64,000 bases of DNA from JACDAN01 sp963802375 (lineage in GTDB: Bacteria > Actinomycetota > Thermoleophilia > Gaiellales > Gaiellaceae): contig CAWDIJ010000017.1 in the NCBI GenBank assembly GCA_963802375.1, positions 62,001 through 126,000 of the forward strand, read 5' to 3'. Under the pieces are notes generated by a model. It saw nothing but the letters and a program-made list of their open reading frames with translations, had not been told where the DNA came from and did no database searches. The translations under genes and the position numbers were made by a program. Every line of letters starts with the position of its first letter. Position 1 is the first letter of the stretch. Below, one piece after another: positions 25,842 through 35,063 of this stretch.

Positions 25842-27380
25842 ATGGCACGCACGCCGATCGCACAGTCTCTTGAGACGATGGCCGCCGAGGCGGCCGCGGA
25901 GCGCGGCCTCACGCGAAGTGATCTGCTCCGGAACGCCGGAGCGCTCGGTGTCGCCGCGGCGGGAACCACGACCATCGGCCGGCTGATCGCGGCGGCCGAA
26001 GGAGCGGCCGCTCAGCGCACGATCGTCGTCGGCGCCGGGCTCGCAGGACTGACGGCGGCCTACCGCCTGAAGCAAGGCGGGATCAGCGCTCAGGTCCATG
26101 AGGCGTCGGACCGTGTAGGCGGCCGCTGTTGGACGATCCGCGGCGAGTTCGCGGAGGGCCAGATCGCCGAGCACGGCGGCGAGCTCATCGACCAGGGCCA
26201 CACGGCGATCCGCCAACTCGCCGGCGGGCTCGGCTTCAAGCTCAACAACCTCCTGCAGGCAGAGGTGAACGGGACCGAACCGACCTACTACTTCGACGGG
26301 AAGCCGTACTCGTACGCTCAGGCGACAAACGACATCAAGGCCGTCTGGCAGAAGATCCACTCGGACGTCTCTGCCGCGAGCTACCCGACGCTCTACAACC
26401 TGTCCACCGAGCGCGGGCGCGAGCTCGACCGGATGTCCATCGTCGACTGGATCGAGGAGAGCGTCCCTGGTGGGATACGTTCGCCGCTCGGGCAGCTGCT
26501 CGACGTCGCCTACACGATCGAGTACGGCGCCGATTCGAGTGAGCAGAGCTCGCTCAACCTCCTCTACCTGCTCGGCTACAGGGGCCAGGGCCAGCTCCGG
26601 ATCTTCGGCCCGTCGAACGAGAAGTACCACGTGGTCGGCGGCAACGACCAGATCCCGGCGGCGCTCGCCGAACGCCTGGCCGGCCAGATCACGCTCGAGT
26701 CCGTTCTGACGGCGATCGCCCTGCGCGCGGACGGCTCGTACTCACTGACGTTCGAGCAGGGCTTGGCGTCGAGGATGGTCACGGCCGACCGCGTGATCCT
26801 CGCGATTCCGTTCTCGATACTCCGCTCGTCGGTCGACATCTCGAAGGCCGGGTTCAGCGCTCGGAAGCGGGCCGCGATCCGTGACATGGGGATGGGGACG
26901 AACTCAAAGCTCCATCTCCAGTTCGAGACCCGGCATTGGAACTCGCTCGACTGCAACGGCGAGACCTTCGCGGACACGGGCTACCAGAACACCTGGGAGG
27001 TCACCCGAGCGCAGCGCGGGACCGCCGGCATCCTCGTGAACTACACGGGCGGGAAGATTGGAGCGAGCTTCGGATCCGGGACCGAGATGAGCCGGGCGGA
27101 GGAGTTCCTTCGCCAGCTCGAACCGGTGCTGCCCGGGATCACGAAGCAGTGGAACCGCCGCGCGACGCTCGACTTCTGGCCCGCGTACCCGTGGACGAAG
27201 GGCTCGTACTCGTACTGGAAGGTCGGTCAGTACACCGCGTTCGCCGGCGTCGAGGGCGAGCGAGAGGGCAACTGCCACTTCGCCGGCGAGCACACATCGA
27301 TCGACTTTCAGGGCTACCTGAACGGCGCCGTAGAGACCGGTGAGCGTGCCGCAGGGGAGATCCTCGCCGACCTGAAGTAG
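25842..27380 (+). CDS. Flavin monoamine oxidase family protein
   Basis: 512 residues. After a Tat-like leader (LTRSDLLRNAGALGVAAAG, with RS in place of RR) comes the FAD-binding TIVVGAGLAGLTAAYRLKQGG, then the EASDRVGGRCWTI motif of monoamine oxidases, and near the C-terminus CHFAGEHTSIDFQGYLNGAVETG, which contacts the flavin. Family members oxidise primary or secondary amines, including putrescine, to aldehydes with H2O2 release. It is divergent from gabT, so a role as a putrescine or other amine oxidase is likely. A strong Shine-Dalgarno (GAGGAAGGGGG) precedes the ATG. Export is uncertain. Confidence 0.85.
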   Translation: MARTPIAQSLETMAAEAAAERGLTRSDLLRNAGALGVAAAGTTTIGRLIAAAEGAAAQRTIVVGAGLAGLTAAYRLKQGGISAQVHEASDRVGGRCWTIRGEFAEGQIAEHGGELIDQGHTAIRQLAGGLGFKLNNLLQAEVNGTEPTYYFDGKPYSYAQATNDIKAVWQKIHSDVSAASYPTLYNLSTERGRELDRMSIVDWIEESVPGGIRSPLGQLLDVAYTIEYGADSSEQSSLNLLYLLGYRGQGQLRIFGPSNEKYHVVGGNDQIPAALAERLAGQITLESVLTAIALRADGSYSLTFEQGLASRMVTADRVILAIPFSILRSSVDISKAGFSARKRAAIRDMGMGTNSKLHLQFETRHWNSLDCNGETFADTGYQNTWEVTRAQRGTAGILVNYTGGKIGASFGSGTEMSRAEEFLRQLEPVLPGITKQWNRRATLDFWPAYPWTKGSYSYWKVGQYTAFAGVEGEREGNCHFAGEHTSIDFQGYLNGAVETGERAAGEILADLK

Positions 27381-27394
27381 GGATACTCCGCGGC

Positions 27395-28385
27395 TTGATC
27401 GCCGTCGTCGGAGCCTCTGGGACGATCGGCCGCCGGGTCGTGGGCTTCCTCGAGGAGTGGGGCGCGCCGTTCGTCCGGCGCGACGCGCGCCTTGAGGGCG
27501 AGGAGGCGCTGGACGCGTCCGATCCGATTGCCGTGGCTCGGGCGCTCGATGGTGCGAGTGTCGTCGTGAATGCCGCGGACTACCGGCTCAACGTGCCGGT
27601 GATGCGCGGTGCCTTGGCGGCGGGCGCGAACTACATCGACCTCGGCGGGCTCTACCACGTGACGAGCGAGCAGCTCGGCCTCGACGGAGAGTTTCGGGCA
27701 GCTGGACTTGGCGCGCTGTTGGGGATGGGCTCGGCGCCCGGCAAGACGAACCTGCTGACGGCGGCGGCGGCGCGGCGGCTGGGCGAGGAGCCACGCGGTC
27801 CTGGAGATCTGGGCGGCGGCGCGCGATCCGGCGGCGGCGGAGCATCCGTTCCCGGCGCCGTACTCGGTGCGGACGCTGCTGGACGAGCTGCACCTGCGGC
27901 CGGTCGTCGTCGAGGGCGGCGAGACGCGCGAGGTTGAGCCATTGTCGGGTGAGGCCGAGCGCGACCTGCCCGAGCCGGTGGGGCGGGCGAAGGGGATCTA
28001 CACGCTCCATTCGGAGCTCCGCACGCTTCCCGAGGCCTTGCCCTCGCTCGAGACGGCGTCGTTCCGGCTCTGCCTCGCGCCGGGCCTGCTCGAGAAGCTG
28101 CTCGCGCTGGAGGAGGGCGAGGAGCCGCAGCCCTACGAGCAGTCCGCGGAGGCGGTCGCGGTGCACCTCGTCGACCTGCGCGGCGAGTCGAGGCGTGTCG
28201 TCGGCTGGACGCTCACGCGCGGAGGCTCCGCCCGTTCGACGTCGGAGCCGGCAGCGCGGGCGGCGGTCGAGCTCGCGGCGGCGCGGCTGCGGTTCTCGGG
28301 CGCGCGTGCGCCGGAGGAGGCCGTCTCCGATCCGGAGGACTTCCTGGGGCTGCTCGACACCGAGGTCTACTGGGAGGTCGCGTAG
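27395..28385 (+). pseudogene. Saccharopine-dehydrogenase-like NAD(P)-binding protein, frameshifted
   Basis: The first part (TTG start) is a Rossmann domain: IAVVGASGTIGRRVVGFLEE, then VVVNAADYRLNVPVMRGALA and GANYIDLGGLYHVTSEQ, typical of saccharopine dehydrogenase-related proteins (lysine catabolism or uncharacterised reductases). Near 27791 the coding frame shifts by one base: skipping one C restores HAVLEIWAAARDPAAAEHP, which continues to the stop at 28385. Both halves keep normal coding composition, so the break is recent or a sequence error. It starts 15 bp after the amine oxidase stop and may be co-transcribed with it. Confidence 0.75.
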
Positions 28386-28810
28386 GCGATCCAGCGGCGG
28401 GCGCACTCGTCGCCTCCGCCCTCTTCGCGGATCGTCCAGGTGAGGTCGCGCCGGCCCGCCGGGCTGAAGGTGAGCGGATCGAGGGCGGCGGCAAGCTGTC
28501 GGGGCACGGTGACGACGATGTCTCCTCTGAGTGTCGCGCGGACGAGCTCGTACGAGATATGTGGCGTGGCGCCTTTCGGCGTCGGCCCTGCGACGGCGTC
28601 CGTGTCGCGCCGGTCGGCGATGGCGTCGAGGTCCTCGTCCGGGTCGTAGACGCGCAGGTCGACTCGGCAGCCGGTCTCGCGCTCGAAGCGGGCCGAGTCG
28701 GCGTTGGAGACGATCCCGACCGGCGCGAGGAGTCGAACCTCGCGCTGGTCCTCTTCACCGCAGCCGGTGAGGGCCACGAGGGCCGCTGCGAGGAGCGGTC
28801 GGGCAGACAT
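28367..28810 (-). CDS. Short PotD-like lipoprotein
   Basis: 147 residues. The signal peptide with lipobox (LLAAALVALTGC) is followed by EVRLLAPVGIVSNADSARFE, ETGCRVDLRVYDPDEDLDAI and then TDAVAG. This order mirrors the first ~60 mature residues of the operon 2 PotD (FETETGCKVNSKV in the same place). The rest of a normal ~350-residue binding protein is missing: the chain ends with RGDIVVTVPRQLAAALDP and a Cys/Trp-containing tail. It may be a one-lobe binding protein or a degenerate copy. Starts at 28819 and 28828 are alternatives. The 3' end overlaps the convergent frameshifted gene. Confidence 0.65.
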   Translation of the reverse strand: MSARPLLAAALVALTGCGEEDQREVRLLAPVGIVSNADSARFERETGCRVDLRVYDPDEDLDAIADRRDTDAVAGPTPKGATPHISYELVRATLRGDIVVTVPRQLAAALDPLTFSPAGRRDLTWTIREEGGGDECARRWIAYATSQ

Positions 28811-28820
28811 ACTCGCCATT

Positions 28821-29867
28821 GTGTCCACCTTCGAGCGAGTCGCCGACCTGCCGCTCGTCGTCGAGAGCTACCGGCCCGAGCAGCTGGAGCGGGCCGTCTC
28901 GAGCGAGTTCGTCCGGACGACGACGCAGGTGCACCTCGAGGGTCATGGGAAGGAGGGCATCGGCGAGGACGTGACCTACGACGGCGCGGCCCACGACACC
29001 CTCGCCTCGCTATCGCTCGAACTCGCCGGGGAATGGACCATCGGCTCGTTCTCTGAGCATCTGGATGAGCTGGACATGTGGCCCGAGTCGCCGGGGATGG
29101 CCGCGTTCCGTGACTACCGCCGCTGGGCGTTCGAGAGCGCTGCGCTCGACCTGGCGCTGCGACAGGCGGGCCGGTCGCTCGCCGAGGCGCTCGGCCGAGA
29201 GCCTCGGCCTGTTCGGTTCGTCGTTTCACTTCGGCTCGGGGAGCCGTCGTCGCCGGCGCCGATCACCGACTTGCTCGCGGCCTATCCCGGCACGCGGTTC
29301 AAGCTCGACCCGGTTCCCGACTGGTCGGCCGAGCTCGTCGATGAGGTCTCCGCGCTCGGGCTTGTCGACGTCGTCGACCTGAAAGGTCAGTACACGGGGA
29401 CGGTGGTGGACAACCCGCCGGACGCGGAGCTCTACCGGCGGGTCGCCGAGGGCTTTCCCGGTGCGTGGATCGAGGATCCTGCGTTGACCGAGGAGACGGA
29501 CGCCGTCCTCGAGGCACACCGCGACCGGATCACGTGGGACGCACCGATCCACTCGGTCGCCGACATCGAGGGAGCGCCCTTCCCGCCCCGGACGATCAAC
29601 GTCAAGCCCTCCCGCTTCGGCCCTCTCGAGCGGCTTTTCGACACCTACGACTACTGCGCCGCCAACGGGATCGAGATGTACGGCGGCGGCCAGTTCGAGC
29701 TCGGCGTGGGACGCGGGCACATCCAGTACCTGGCTTCTCTGTTCCACCCGGACTCGTCGAACGACGTCGCGCCCGGCGGCTTCAACCTGACGCCGGTCGC
29801 GCCAGGGCTCGAGTCGAGCCCGCTGGATCCGCGGTTGGACGGGGTTGGGTTCCGTCGGCTCGCCTGA
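28821..29867 (+). CDS. Enolase-superfamily protein
   Basis: 348 residues. The pattern of the enolase barrel is present: RFKLDPVPDW, VVDLKGQYTG, GAWIEDPAL, ITWDAPIHS, RTINVKPSRFG and YGGGQFELGVGRGHIQYLAS. The Lys, Asp and Glu residues in these strands could form the metal-binding and acid-base set, but the usual KxK motif of muconate cycloisomerase-type enzymes is not clear. The reaction is unknown. GTG start only a few bases from the divergent lipoprotein gene. Confidence 0.75.
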   Translation: MSTFERVADLPLVVESYRPEQLERAVSSEFVRTTTQVHLEGHGKEGIGEDVTYDGAAHDTLASLSLELAGEWTIGSFSEHLDELDMWPESPGMAAFRDYRRWAFESAALDLALRQAGRSLAEALGREPRPVRFVVSLRLGEPSSPAPITDLLAAYPGTRFKLDPVPDWSAELVDEVSALGLVDVVDLKGQYTGTVVDNPPDAELYRRVAEGFPGAWIEDPALTEETDAVLEAHRDRITWDAPIHSVADIEGAPFPPRTINVKPSRFGPLERLFDTYDYCAANGIEMYGGGQFELGVGRGHIQYLASLFHPDSSNDVAPGGFNLTPVAPGLESSPLDPRLDGVGFRRLA

Positions 29868-29933
29868 GACCGGCGCCCTTTCGTCACAGACCGGTCACCC
29901 ACACGCGCGGTTCTCCAGGCTAGCGTCGTGCCC

Positions 29934-30200
29934 ATGACCAGGATCACGACGGCATGGGGAACCGCGAAGCTGCTCGAGGAGGTCACGCTCCCTCAGCGGG
30001 CCGGGCAGAAGCGCTTCGCCTCTGTCGTGCAGCTGCTGGAGGACGACAAGGGCGACTGGCTCGTGCGCTTCGCGTACACCACGGACGGCACCGCCCGGCG
30101 CGGGCCGGTGACGCTACGAGGCGCCGACATCGAACGACTGCGCGACCGGCTCGGCGACCATCCGTCGCTTGCCGCCGCCCTCGGGTTCGTGGGGAGGTGA
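29934..30200 (+). CDS. Small conserved-looking protein of unknown function
   Basis: 88 residues, soluble, with no signal peptide. It reads as a small alpha/beta protein: KRFASVVQLLEDDKGDWLVR, RRGPVTLRGADIERLRDRL. I do not recognise the family. A TAGCGT box (29921-29926) ends 7 nt before the ATG and there is no Shine-Dalgarno, so the message is probably leaderless; GTG 29928 is an alternative start. Codon use is typical of the region. Confidence 0.7.
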   Translation: MTRITTAWGTAKLLEEVTLPQRAGQKRFASVVQLLEDDKGDWLVRFAYTTDGTARRGPVTLRGADIERLRDRLGDHPSLAAALGFVGR

Positions 30201-30203
30201 GCG

Positions 30204-30902
30204 CTAGACGCTGACGCCGACGACAGATCGATCTCGGGCGGCTCCGACGAGGCCGCCGAGGATGAGCGCCCCGTCCGTGGAGCCGAGCAGAGGGTCGACC
30301 GCATGCTCGGGATGCGGCATCAAGCCCATGACGTTCCGCTCCGCGTTCACGACGGCGGCGACGCCGGCGACGGAGCCGTTCGGGTTGTCCTCGTAGCGGA
30401 GGACGATCTGCCCGTTCGCCTCGAGCTCGGCGAGGAGCGCGTCGTCCGCGAACCAACAACCCTCCCCGTGCTTGATCGGGATCGTGAGGGTCTGCCCTGG
30501 CTCGCAGAGTGCCGTGAACGCCGTGTCGGTGCGTTCGACCCGGAGATCGACATCACGACAAATGAACGAGAGCGACGCGTTCGGCCGGAGCGCGCCGGGA
30601 AGCAGGCCTGCCTCGCAGAGGATCTGGAAGCCGTTGCAGATCCCGAGCACGGGCCCACCGTTCGCCGCGAACTCGGAGACGGCCTGCATCGCGGGCGCGA
30701 ACCGTGCGATCGCGCCGCAGCGGAGGTAGTCCCCGTATGAGAACCCGCCGGGGAGGACGACCCCTGCGACGTCCGGAAGCCGCTCCTTGGCGTGCCACAC
30801 GGCCACCGCTTCGGCCCCGAGTAGGTCGAGCGCGCGCAGCGCGTCCCGGTCGTCGTTCGAGCCGGGGAACGTGAGCACGCCGATGCGGGGCCGTTGGCTC
30901 AC
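30204..30902 (-). CDS. purQ: Phosphoribosylformylglycinamidine synthase, glutaminase subunit
   Basis: 232 residues. The class I glutamine amidotransferase set is visible: IGVLTFPGSNDDRDALRAL at the start, VVLPGGFSYGDYLRCGA, GPVLGICNGFQILCEAGLLP with the nucleophile Cys, and MPHPEHAVDP with the His/Glu pair. PurQ supplies ammonia to PurL in the fourth step of purine synthesis; PurS bridges the two. The GTG overlaps the purS stop by 4 nt. purL is not in this window, and the next gene is on the other strand. Confidence 0.95.
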   Translation of the reverse strand: MSQRPRIGVLTFPGSNDDRDALRALDLLGAEAVAVWHAKERLPDVAGVVLPGGFSYGDYLRCGAIARFAPAMQAVSEFAANGGPVLGICNGFQILCEAGLLPGALRPNASLSFICRDVDLRVERTDTAFTALCEPGQTLTIPIKHGEGCWFADDALLAELEANGQIVLRYEDNPNGSVAGVAAVVNAERNVMGLMPHPEHAVDPLLGSTDGALILGGLVGAARDRSVVGVSV

Positions 30903-31144
30903 GGGCTGTCTGCGAGCTCGATCTCGTAGCTCTCGATCAGAGGGTTGGCGAGGAGCTGCTCGCACATTCGCTCGACTTCGGCCCGCGCAGTGGCCGGGTC
31001 CGCGGACTCGACCTCGAGATCGACGACGCGGCCCACGCGTGCGTCGCCGACGGGAAAACCGAGCTGGCGCAACGAGCTTTCGACCGCCTGACCCTGCGGG
31101 TCGAGGATGCCCGGCTTGGGCCGAACGAGGACCGTCGCTCTCAT
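30899..31144 (-). CDS. purS: Phosphoribosylformylglycinamidine synthase subunit PurS
   Basis: 81 residues, the normal PurS size. It begins with the standard RATVLVRPKPGILDPQGQAV, followed by LGFPVGDARVGRVVDLEVE and CEQLLANPLIESYEIEL. PurS holds PurL and PurQ together in actinobacteria and Bacillus. It overlaps both neighbours by 4 nt (ATGA with purC, GTGA with purQ). Confidence 0.95.
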   Translation of the reverse strand: MRATVLVRPKPGILDPQGQAVESSLRQLGFPVGDARVGRVVDLEVESADPATARAEVERMCEQLLANPLIESYEIELADSP

Positions 31145-32004
31145 CGGAGCACCGTGTGCGGATCGTCGACGTATCGGTCGAAGGGCAGCTCGGTCAGGCG
31201 CTCGAACGCCTCGACGTATCGTGCGCGCGTTCCTGCGACGACGTCGTCCGGAAGCTCCGGGCCGGGTGCGCTCTTGTCCCAGCCGACCGTCTCGCAGTAG
31301 TCGCGCGCGAACTGCTTGTCGTACGACGGCTGGCCGCGGCCCGGCTCGTAGCCCTCCGCGGGCCAGAAGCGAGAGGAGTCGGGCGTCAGCGCCTCGTCGC
31401 CGAGACAGAGACTGCCGTCGCCGTCGAGGCCGAACTCGAACTTCGTGTCGGCGATCAGGATCCCGCGGTCGGCTGCGTATCCGGCCGCGAACTCGTACAG
31501 CGCGATCGAGGCCCGCTCGAGCTCCTCTGCCCGCTCGGCGCCGACGAGGTCCGCCGCCTGCGCGCGCGTGATGTTCTCGTCGTGGCCCGTCTGGGCCTTC
31601 GTCGAGGGCGTGAAAAGCGGCTCCGGAAGTTGCTCGGACTCCTGCAACCCCGTGCGCAGCCGATGCCCGCAAACCTGGCCGCTCGCCACGTAGTCCTTCC
31701 AGCCGGAGCCGGTCAGGTAGCCGCGGACGACGCACTCGAGGGGAAGCATCTCGAGCCGCCGGCACTCCGTCGACCGTCCGTCGCCACGAAGTACGAGCAT
31801 GTGGTTGTCGACGATCTCCCGCGTCCGTGCGAACCAGAACGCAGAGAGGCCGGTGAGCACGCGTCCCTTGTCGGGTATCTCCGTGGGCAGGACGACGTCG
31901 AACGTCGAGATCCGGTCGCTCGCGACGAGCAGCATCCGGTCATCGTCGAGCGCGTAGAGCTCGCGAACCTTTCCGCTCCCGACGTGGGTGGCGGTCTCAG
32001 GCAT
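31141..32004 (-). CDS. purC: SAICAR synthetase
   Basis: 287 residues. The N-terminus HVGSGKVRELYALDDDRMLL and IPDKGRVLTGLSAFWF, the central VRGYLTGSGWKDY and LIADTKFEFGLDGDG with LGDEALTPDSSRFW are the PurC signatures. The enzyme joins CAIR and aspartate with ATP. The extra C-terminal segment (SYDKQFARDYCETVGWDK) is of the longer PurC form. It overlaps purB by 8 nt and purS by 4 nt. Confidence 0.95.
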   Translation of the reverse strand: MPETATHVGSGKVRELYALDDDRMLLVASDRISTFDVVLPTEIPDKGRVLTGLSAFWFARTREIVDNHMLVLRGDGRSTECRRLEMLPLECVVRGYLTGSGWKDYVASGQVCGHRLRTGLQESEQLPEPLFTPSTKAQTGHDENITRAQAADLVGAERAEELERASIALYEFAAGYAADRGILIADTKFEFGLDGDGSLCLGDEALTPDSSRFWPAEGYEPGRGQPSYDKQFARDYCETVGWDKSAPGPELPDDVVAGTRARYVEAFERLTELPFDRYVDDPHTVLR

Positions 32005-33322
32005 GAATGGGCTCCTCCTTTCGGGTCAGGGCTGACAGCCGGTCGAACACCACGTCCACGTGGCGTGTGTACGCCTCGAGGTCGAAGACCGAGTCCAGCG
32101 CGGCGCGATCGAGCTTCGCCGAGATCGCAGCGTCCGAGCGCACGAGCGTGGGGAAGTCCTGTTCCTCCTCCCAGGCGCGCATGGCGTTCCGCTGGACGAG
32201 CTCGTACGCCTGCGAGCGCTCGAGTCCGCTCTCCACGAGGGCGAGCAGCAGGCGCTGGCTGAAGAAGAGCCTGTGGCTCGCGTCCAGGTTTCGCTGCATT
32301 CGCTCCGGCCGGACGACCAACCCCTCGACCAGCCACGCGAAGCGGTCCAGCATGTAGTCGACTGCCAGGAACGAATCGGGAATGACGACCCGCTCGGCCG
32401 ACGAGTGCGAGATGTCGCGCTCGTGCCAGAGCGCGACGTTCTCGAGCCCGACGAGCGCGGCGCCCCGCACGACGCGCGCAAGGCCACAGATCCGCTCCGC
32501 GACGATCGGGTTGCGCTTGTGGGGCATCGCCGACGACCCCTTCTGCCCTCGGCCGAACGGTTCCTCGACCTCGCGAACCTCGGTGCGGGCGAGATGGCGG
32601 ATCTCGAGCGCGAACTTCTCGAGCGAGGCCGCGGTGACCGCCAGGGCGGAGAGCAGCTCCGCATGGCGATCCCGCTGAAGGATCTGCGTGGACGAAGGCG
32701 CGGGCTCGAGCCCGAGCTGCTCGCAAGCAAGCCGCTCGACCTCCGGATCGATCGCGGAGTAGGTGCCGACGGCGCCGGAGAGCTTCCCCACGCGAAGCAT
32801 CTCGAGTGCGCGTGCGAGGCGCGCGCGACCGCGGTCGAGCTCGAAGGCCCAGCCGGCGAGCTTGAGCCCGAACGTCGTCGGCTCGGCGTGCACGCCGTGC
32901 GTGCGCCCCATCATCAGCGTCCCGCGATGGCGCTCGGCCTGCCCGAGCACGACTGCGAACGCCTGGTCGATCCCCTCGAGGATCAGCGCACCCGCCTCAC
33001 GAATCTGCAGCGACAGCGCGGTGTCGAGGACATCGGACGAGGTCAGCCCGTAGTGGAACCAGCGCCCGACCGGCCCCAGCGGCTCGGCGACCGCATCCAC
33101 AAAGGCCGCGACGTCGTGCTGAGTCCGCTCCTCGATCTCGGACACGCGTTCGGGCGTCGGTGCCTCCGCCCGCTCGCGGATCTCCCGCGCCGCCTGCCCC
33201 GGCACCGCCCCGATCGAGGCCCAGCCGTCGAGCGCCGCCAGCTCGACCTCGAGCCAGCGCGCAAGCTTGCTCTCGTCCGACCAGACGCGAGCCATGGCCG
33301 GGCGCGAGTAGCGAGCGATCAC
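31997..33322 (-). CDS. purB: Adenylosuccinate lyase
   Basis: 441 residues. It starts IARYSRPAMARVWSDESKLA and carries the fumarase/ASL signature GQKGSSAMPHKRNPIVAERI, plus FHYGLTSSDVLDTALSLQI and MMGRTHGVHAEPTTFGLKLA with the catalytic His. The enzyme acts twice in purine synthesis (SAICAR to AICAR, adenylosuccinate to AMP). GTG 33322 was chosen because the IxRYSRPxM opening is conserved; ATG 33295 would lose it. Confidence 0.94.
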   Translation of the reverse strand: MIARYSRPAMARVWSDESKLARWLEVELAALDGWASIGAVPGQAAREIRERAEAPTPERVSEIEERTQHDVAAFVDAVAEPLGPVGRWFHYGLTSSDVLDTALSLQIREAGALILEGIDQAFAVVLGQAERHRGTLMMGRTHGVHAEPTTFGLKLAGWAFELDRGRARLARALEMLRVGKLSGAVGTYSAIDPEVERLACEQLGLEPAPSSTQILQRDRHAELLSALAVTAASLEKFALEIRHLARTEVREVEEPFGRGQKGSSAMPHKRNPIVAERICGLARVVRGAALVGLENVALWHERDISHSSAERVVIPDSFLAVDYMLDRFAWLVEGLVVRPERMQRNLDASHRLFFSQRLLLALVESGLERSQAYELVQRNAMRAWEEEQDFPTLVRSDAAISAKLDRAALDSVFDLEAYTRHVDVVFDRLSALTRKEEPIHA

Positions 33323-33368
33323 CGATCCGACTCTACACAGCGCCCAGGCCGGTGCCGGGTGCCGGTTC

Positions 33369-33854
33369 TCAGACCTCGGACGCCGGCAGCCCGCCGCCCT
33401 GGGCGAGGATCCGCGCGGCAAGGATCGCGGCGTTTCGCGCGCCGTCGACCGAGACGCACGCGACGGGAACGCCGGGTGGCATCTGGACGATCGAGAGGAG
33501 GGCGTCCAGGCCGTCGGCGACGCTCTTGCTCGACTTCAGCGGGACGCCGATCACGGGCAGCTCGGAATAGGACGCGACGACCCCGGGCAGCGCCGCCGCC
33601 ATGCCGGCGCCCGCGATGATCACCCGGACGCCGCGGAGCGCCGCGGTCGACGCGTACTCGGCGACGGCGCGAGGGTCCCGGTGCGCGGAGAGCACGTGGA
33701 ACTCGTGGGTGATCCCGCGATCGTCCAGCTCTTGGAGGGCGGGCTCCATGCGCTCCCGGTCCGACTCGGATCCCACCAGGATCCCGACCAGCGGGCCGCG
33801 CTCGGCGAACTCGACCAGCTCGAGAAACGGCTCGGTCTGTGTCTCAGGTCGCAA
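33369..33854 (-). CDS. purE: N5-carboxyaminoimidazole ribonucleotide mutase
   Basis: 161 residues. PLVGILVGSESDRERMEPAL, HEFHVLSAHRDPRAVAEYAS, VIIAGAGMAAALPGVVAS and PVIGVPLKSSKS match PurE class I, including the substrate-binding SAHR and GAGMAA loops. The usual V-M-G-S-D-S-D motif here reads LVGSESD. The TTG start at 33854 overlaps the purD stop by 11 nt and has GAGG upstream; it gives the normal length. Confidence 0.92.
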   Translation of the reverse strand: MRPETQTEPFLELVEFAERGPLVGILVGSESDRERMEPALQELDDRGITHEFHVLSAHRDPRAVAEYASTAALRGVRVIIAGAGMAAALPGVVASYSELPVIGVPLKSSKSVADGLDALLSIVQMPPGVPVACVSVDGARNAAILAARILAQGGGLPASEV

Positions 33855-35061
33855 CGTCTGCAGTCCTCGCGGCGATGTCTCGACGGTACTGCATGCCGTC
33901 GAACGAGATCGAGGCGCACGCGGCGTATGCGGTCTCACGGGCCAGGCCGAGCGTCGCACCCAGGCCGGTCACGCTCAGGACGCGCCCGCCGTTCGTCACC
34001 AGCCGCCCGCCCTGCACTGCGGTTCCCGCGTGGAAGACGAGCGCGGTGGCCGCCGCGTCTTCGACGCCCTCGATCGGCGTTCCGGAGTCGCCGCTCGCCG
34101 GGTAGTCGCGCGAGGCGAGAACGACAGTGACCGCCGCCTCTTCGCCCGTTCCGATCGCCGTCCGGCTCAGGTCCCCGCCCGCCGCCGCCGCCAGCGCCTC
34201 GAGCAGGTCTCCCTCGATGCGCGGCAGGATCGCCTGCGTCTCGGGGTCGCCGAAGCGGCAGTTGAACTCGAGGACCTTCGGCCCGGCGGCCGTCAGCATC
34301 AGGCCGGCGTACAGCAGGCCGACGAAAGGCGAGCCGCGAGCCGCGAGCTGGGCGAGCACCGGCCGATGCACGGTCTCGAGGAGCTCCTCCAGCTCGGTCT
34401 CGGACACCTCCGCGACCGGCGAGAACGCGCCCATCCCGCCGGTGTTCGGGCCGGTGTCGCCGTCGCCGATCCGCTTGTAGTCGCGGGCCGGCGCGAGGGC
34501 GACGGCGCTGGAGCCGTCTGCGAGCGCGAACAGCGAGACCTCCTCGCCTTCCAGCAGCTCCTCGATCACGAGCGGCTGGCCCAACCGGCCGACGGCGCGA
34601 AGCGCCTCGTCCAGCGACGGCTGATCGGGACAGACGAAGACGCCCTTGCCCGCGGCAAGTCCGTCGACCTTCACGACGCAGGGCGGTCTTGCGACCGCCA
34701 GCGTTGCGGCGGTGGGAACACCGGCCGCGCGCATCACGTCCTTCGCGAAGGTCTTCGAGCCCTCGATCCGGGCCGCCTCGCGGCTCGGGCCAAGGACGCG
34801 GACGCCGGCGTGGCGCAGGTCGTCGGCCACCCCCGAGACGAGCGGCGCCTCCGGGCCGACAACGACGAGATCGGCGTCGAGCGACCGCGCGAGGTCGAGC
34901 AGGCCCTCACCGTCCTCTGCACGGACGGGGTGACACGTCCCGAGACTCGCAATCCCGGGGTTCCCCGGCGCCGCGTGCAGCTCGTCTAGAAGAGGGCTTT
35001 GCCTCAGCTTCCACGCAAGCGCGTGCTCGCGGCCGCCGGAGCCGATCAGGAGCACCCTCAC
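33844..35061 (-). CDS. purD: Phosphoribosylamine-glycine ligase
   Basis: 405 residues, ATP-grasp enzyme. It starts RVLLIGSGGREHALAWKLRQ, with GPEAPLVSGVADDLRHAG, PCVVKVDGLAAGKGVFVC, DGDTGPNTGGMGAFSPV and EFNCRFGDPETQAILPR, all GARS signatures. First gene of the purDEBCSQ operon. The GTG start lies only 2 bp from the divergent GTG of the neighbour; a promoter is visible within that neighbour's 5' end. Confidence 0.95.
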   Translation of the reverse strand: MRVLLIGSGGREHALAWKLRQSPLLDELHAAPGNPGIASLGTCHPVRAEDGEGLLDLARSLDADLVVVGPEAPLVSGVADDLRHAGVRVLGPSREAARIEGSKTFAKDVMRAAGVPTAATLAVARPPCVVKVDGLAAGKGVFVCPDQPSLDEALRAVGRLGQPLVIEELLEGEEVSLFALADGSSAVALAPARDYKRIGDGDTGPNTGGMGAFSPVAEVSETELEELLETVHRPVLAQLAARGSPFVGLLYAGLMLTAAGPKVLEFNCRFGDPETQAILPRIEGDLLEALAAAAGGDLSRTAIGTGEEAAVTVVLASRDYPASGDSGTPIEGVEDAAATALVFHAGTAVQGGRLVTNGGRVLSVTGLGATLGLARETAYAACASISFDGMQYRRDIAARTADVAT

Positions 35062-35063
35062 GT

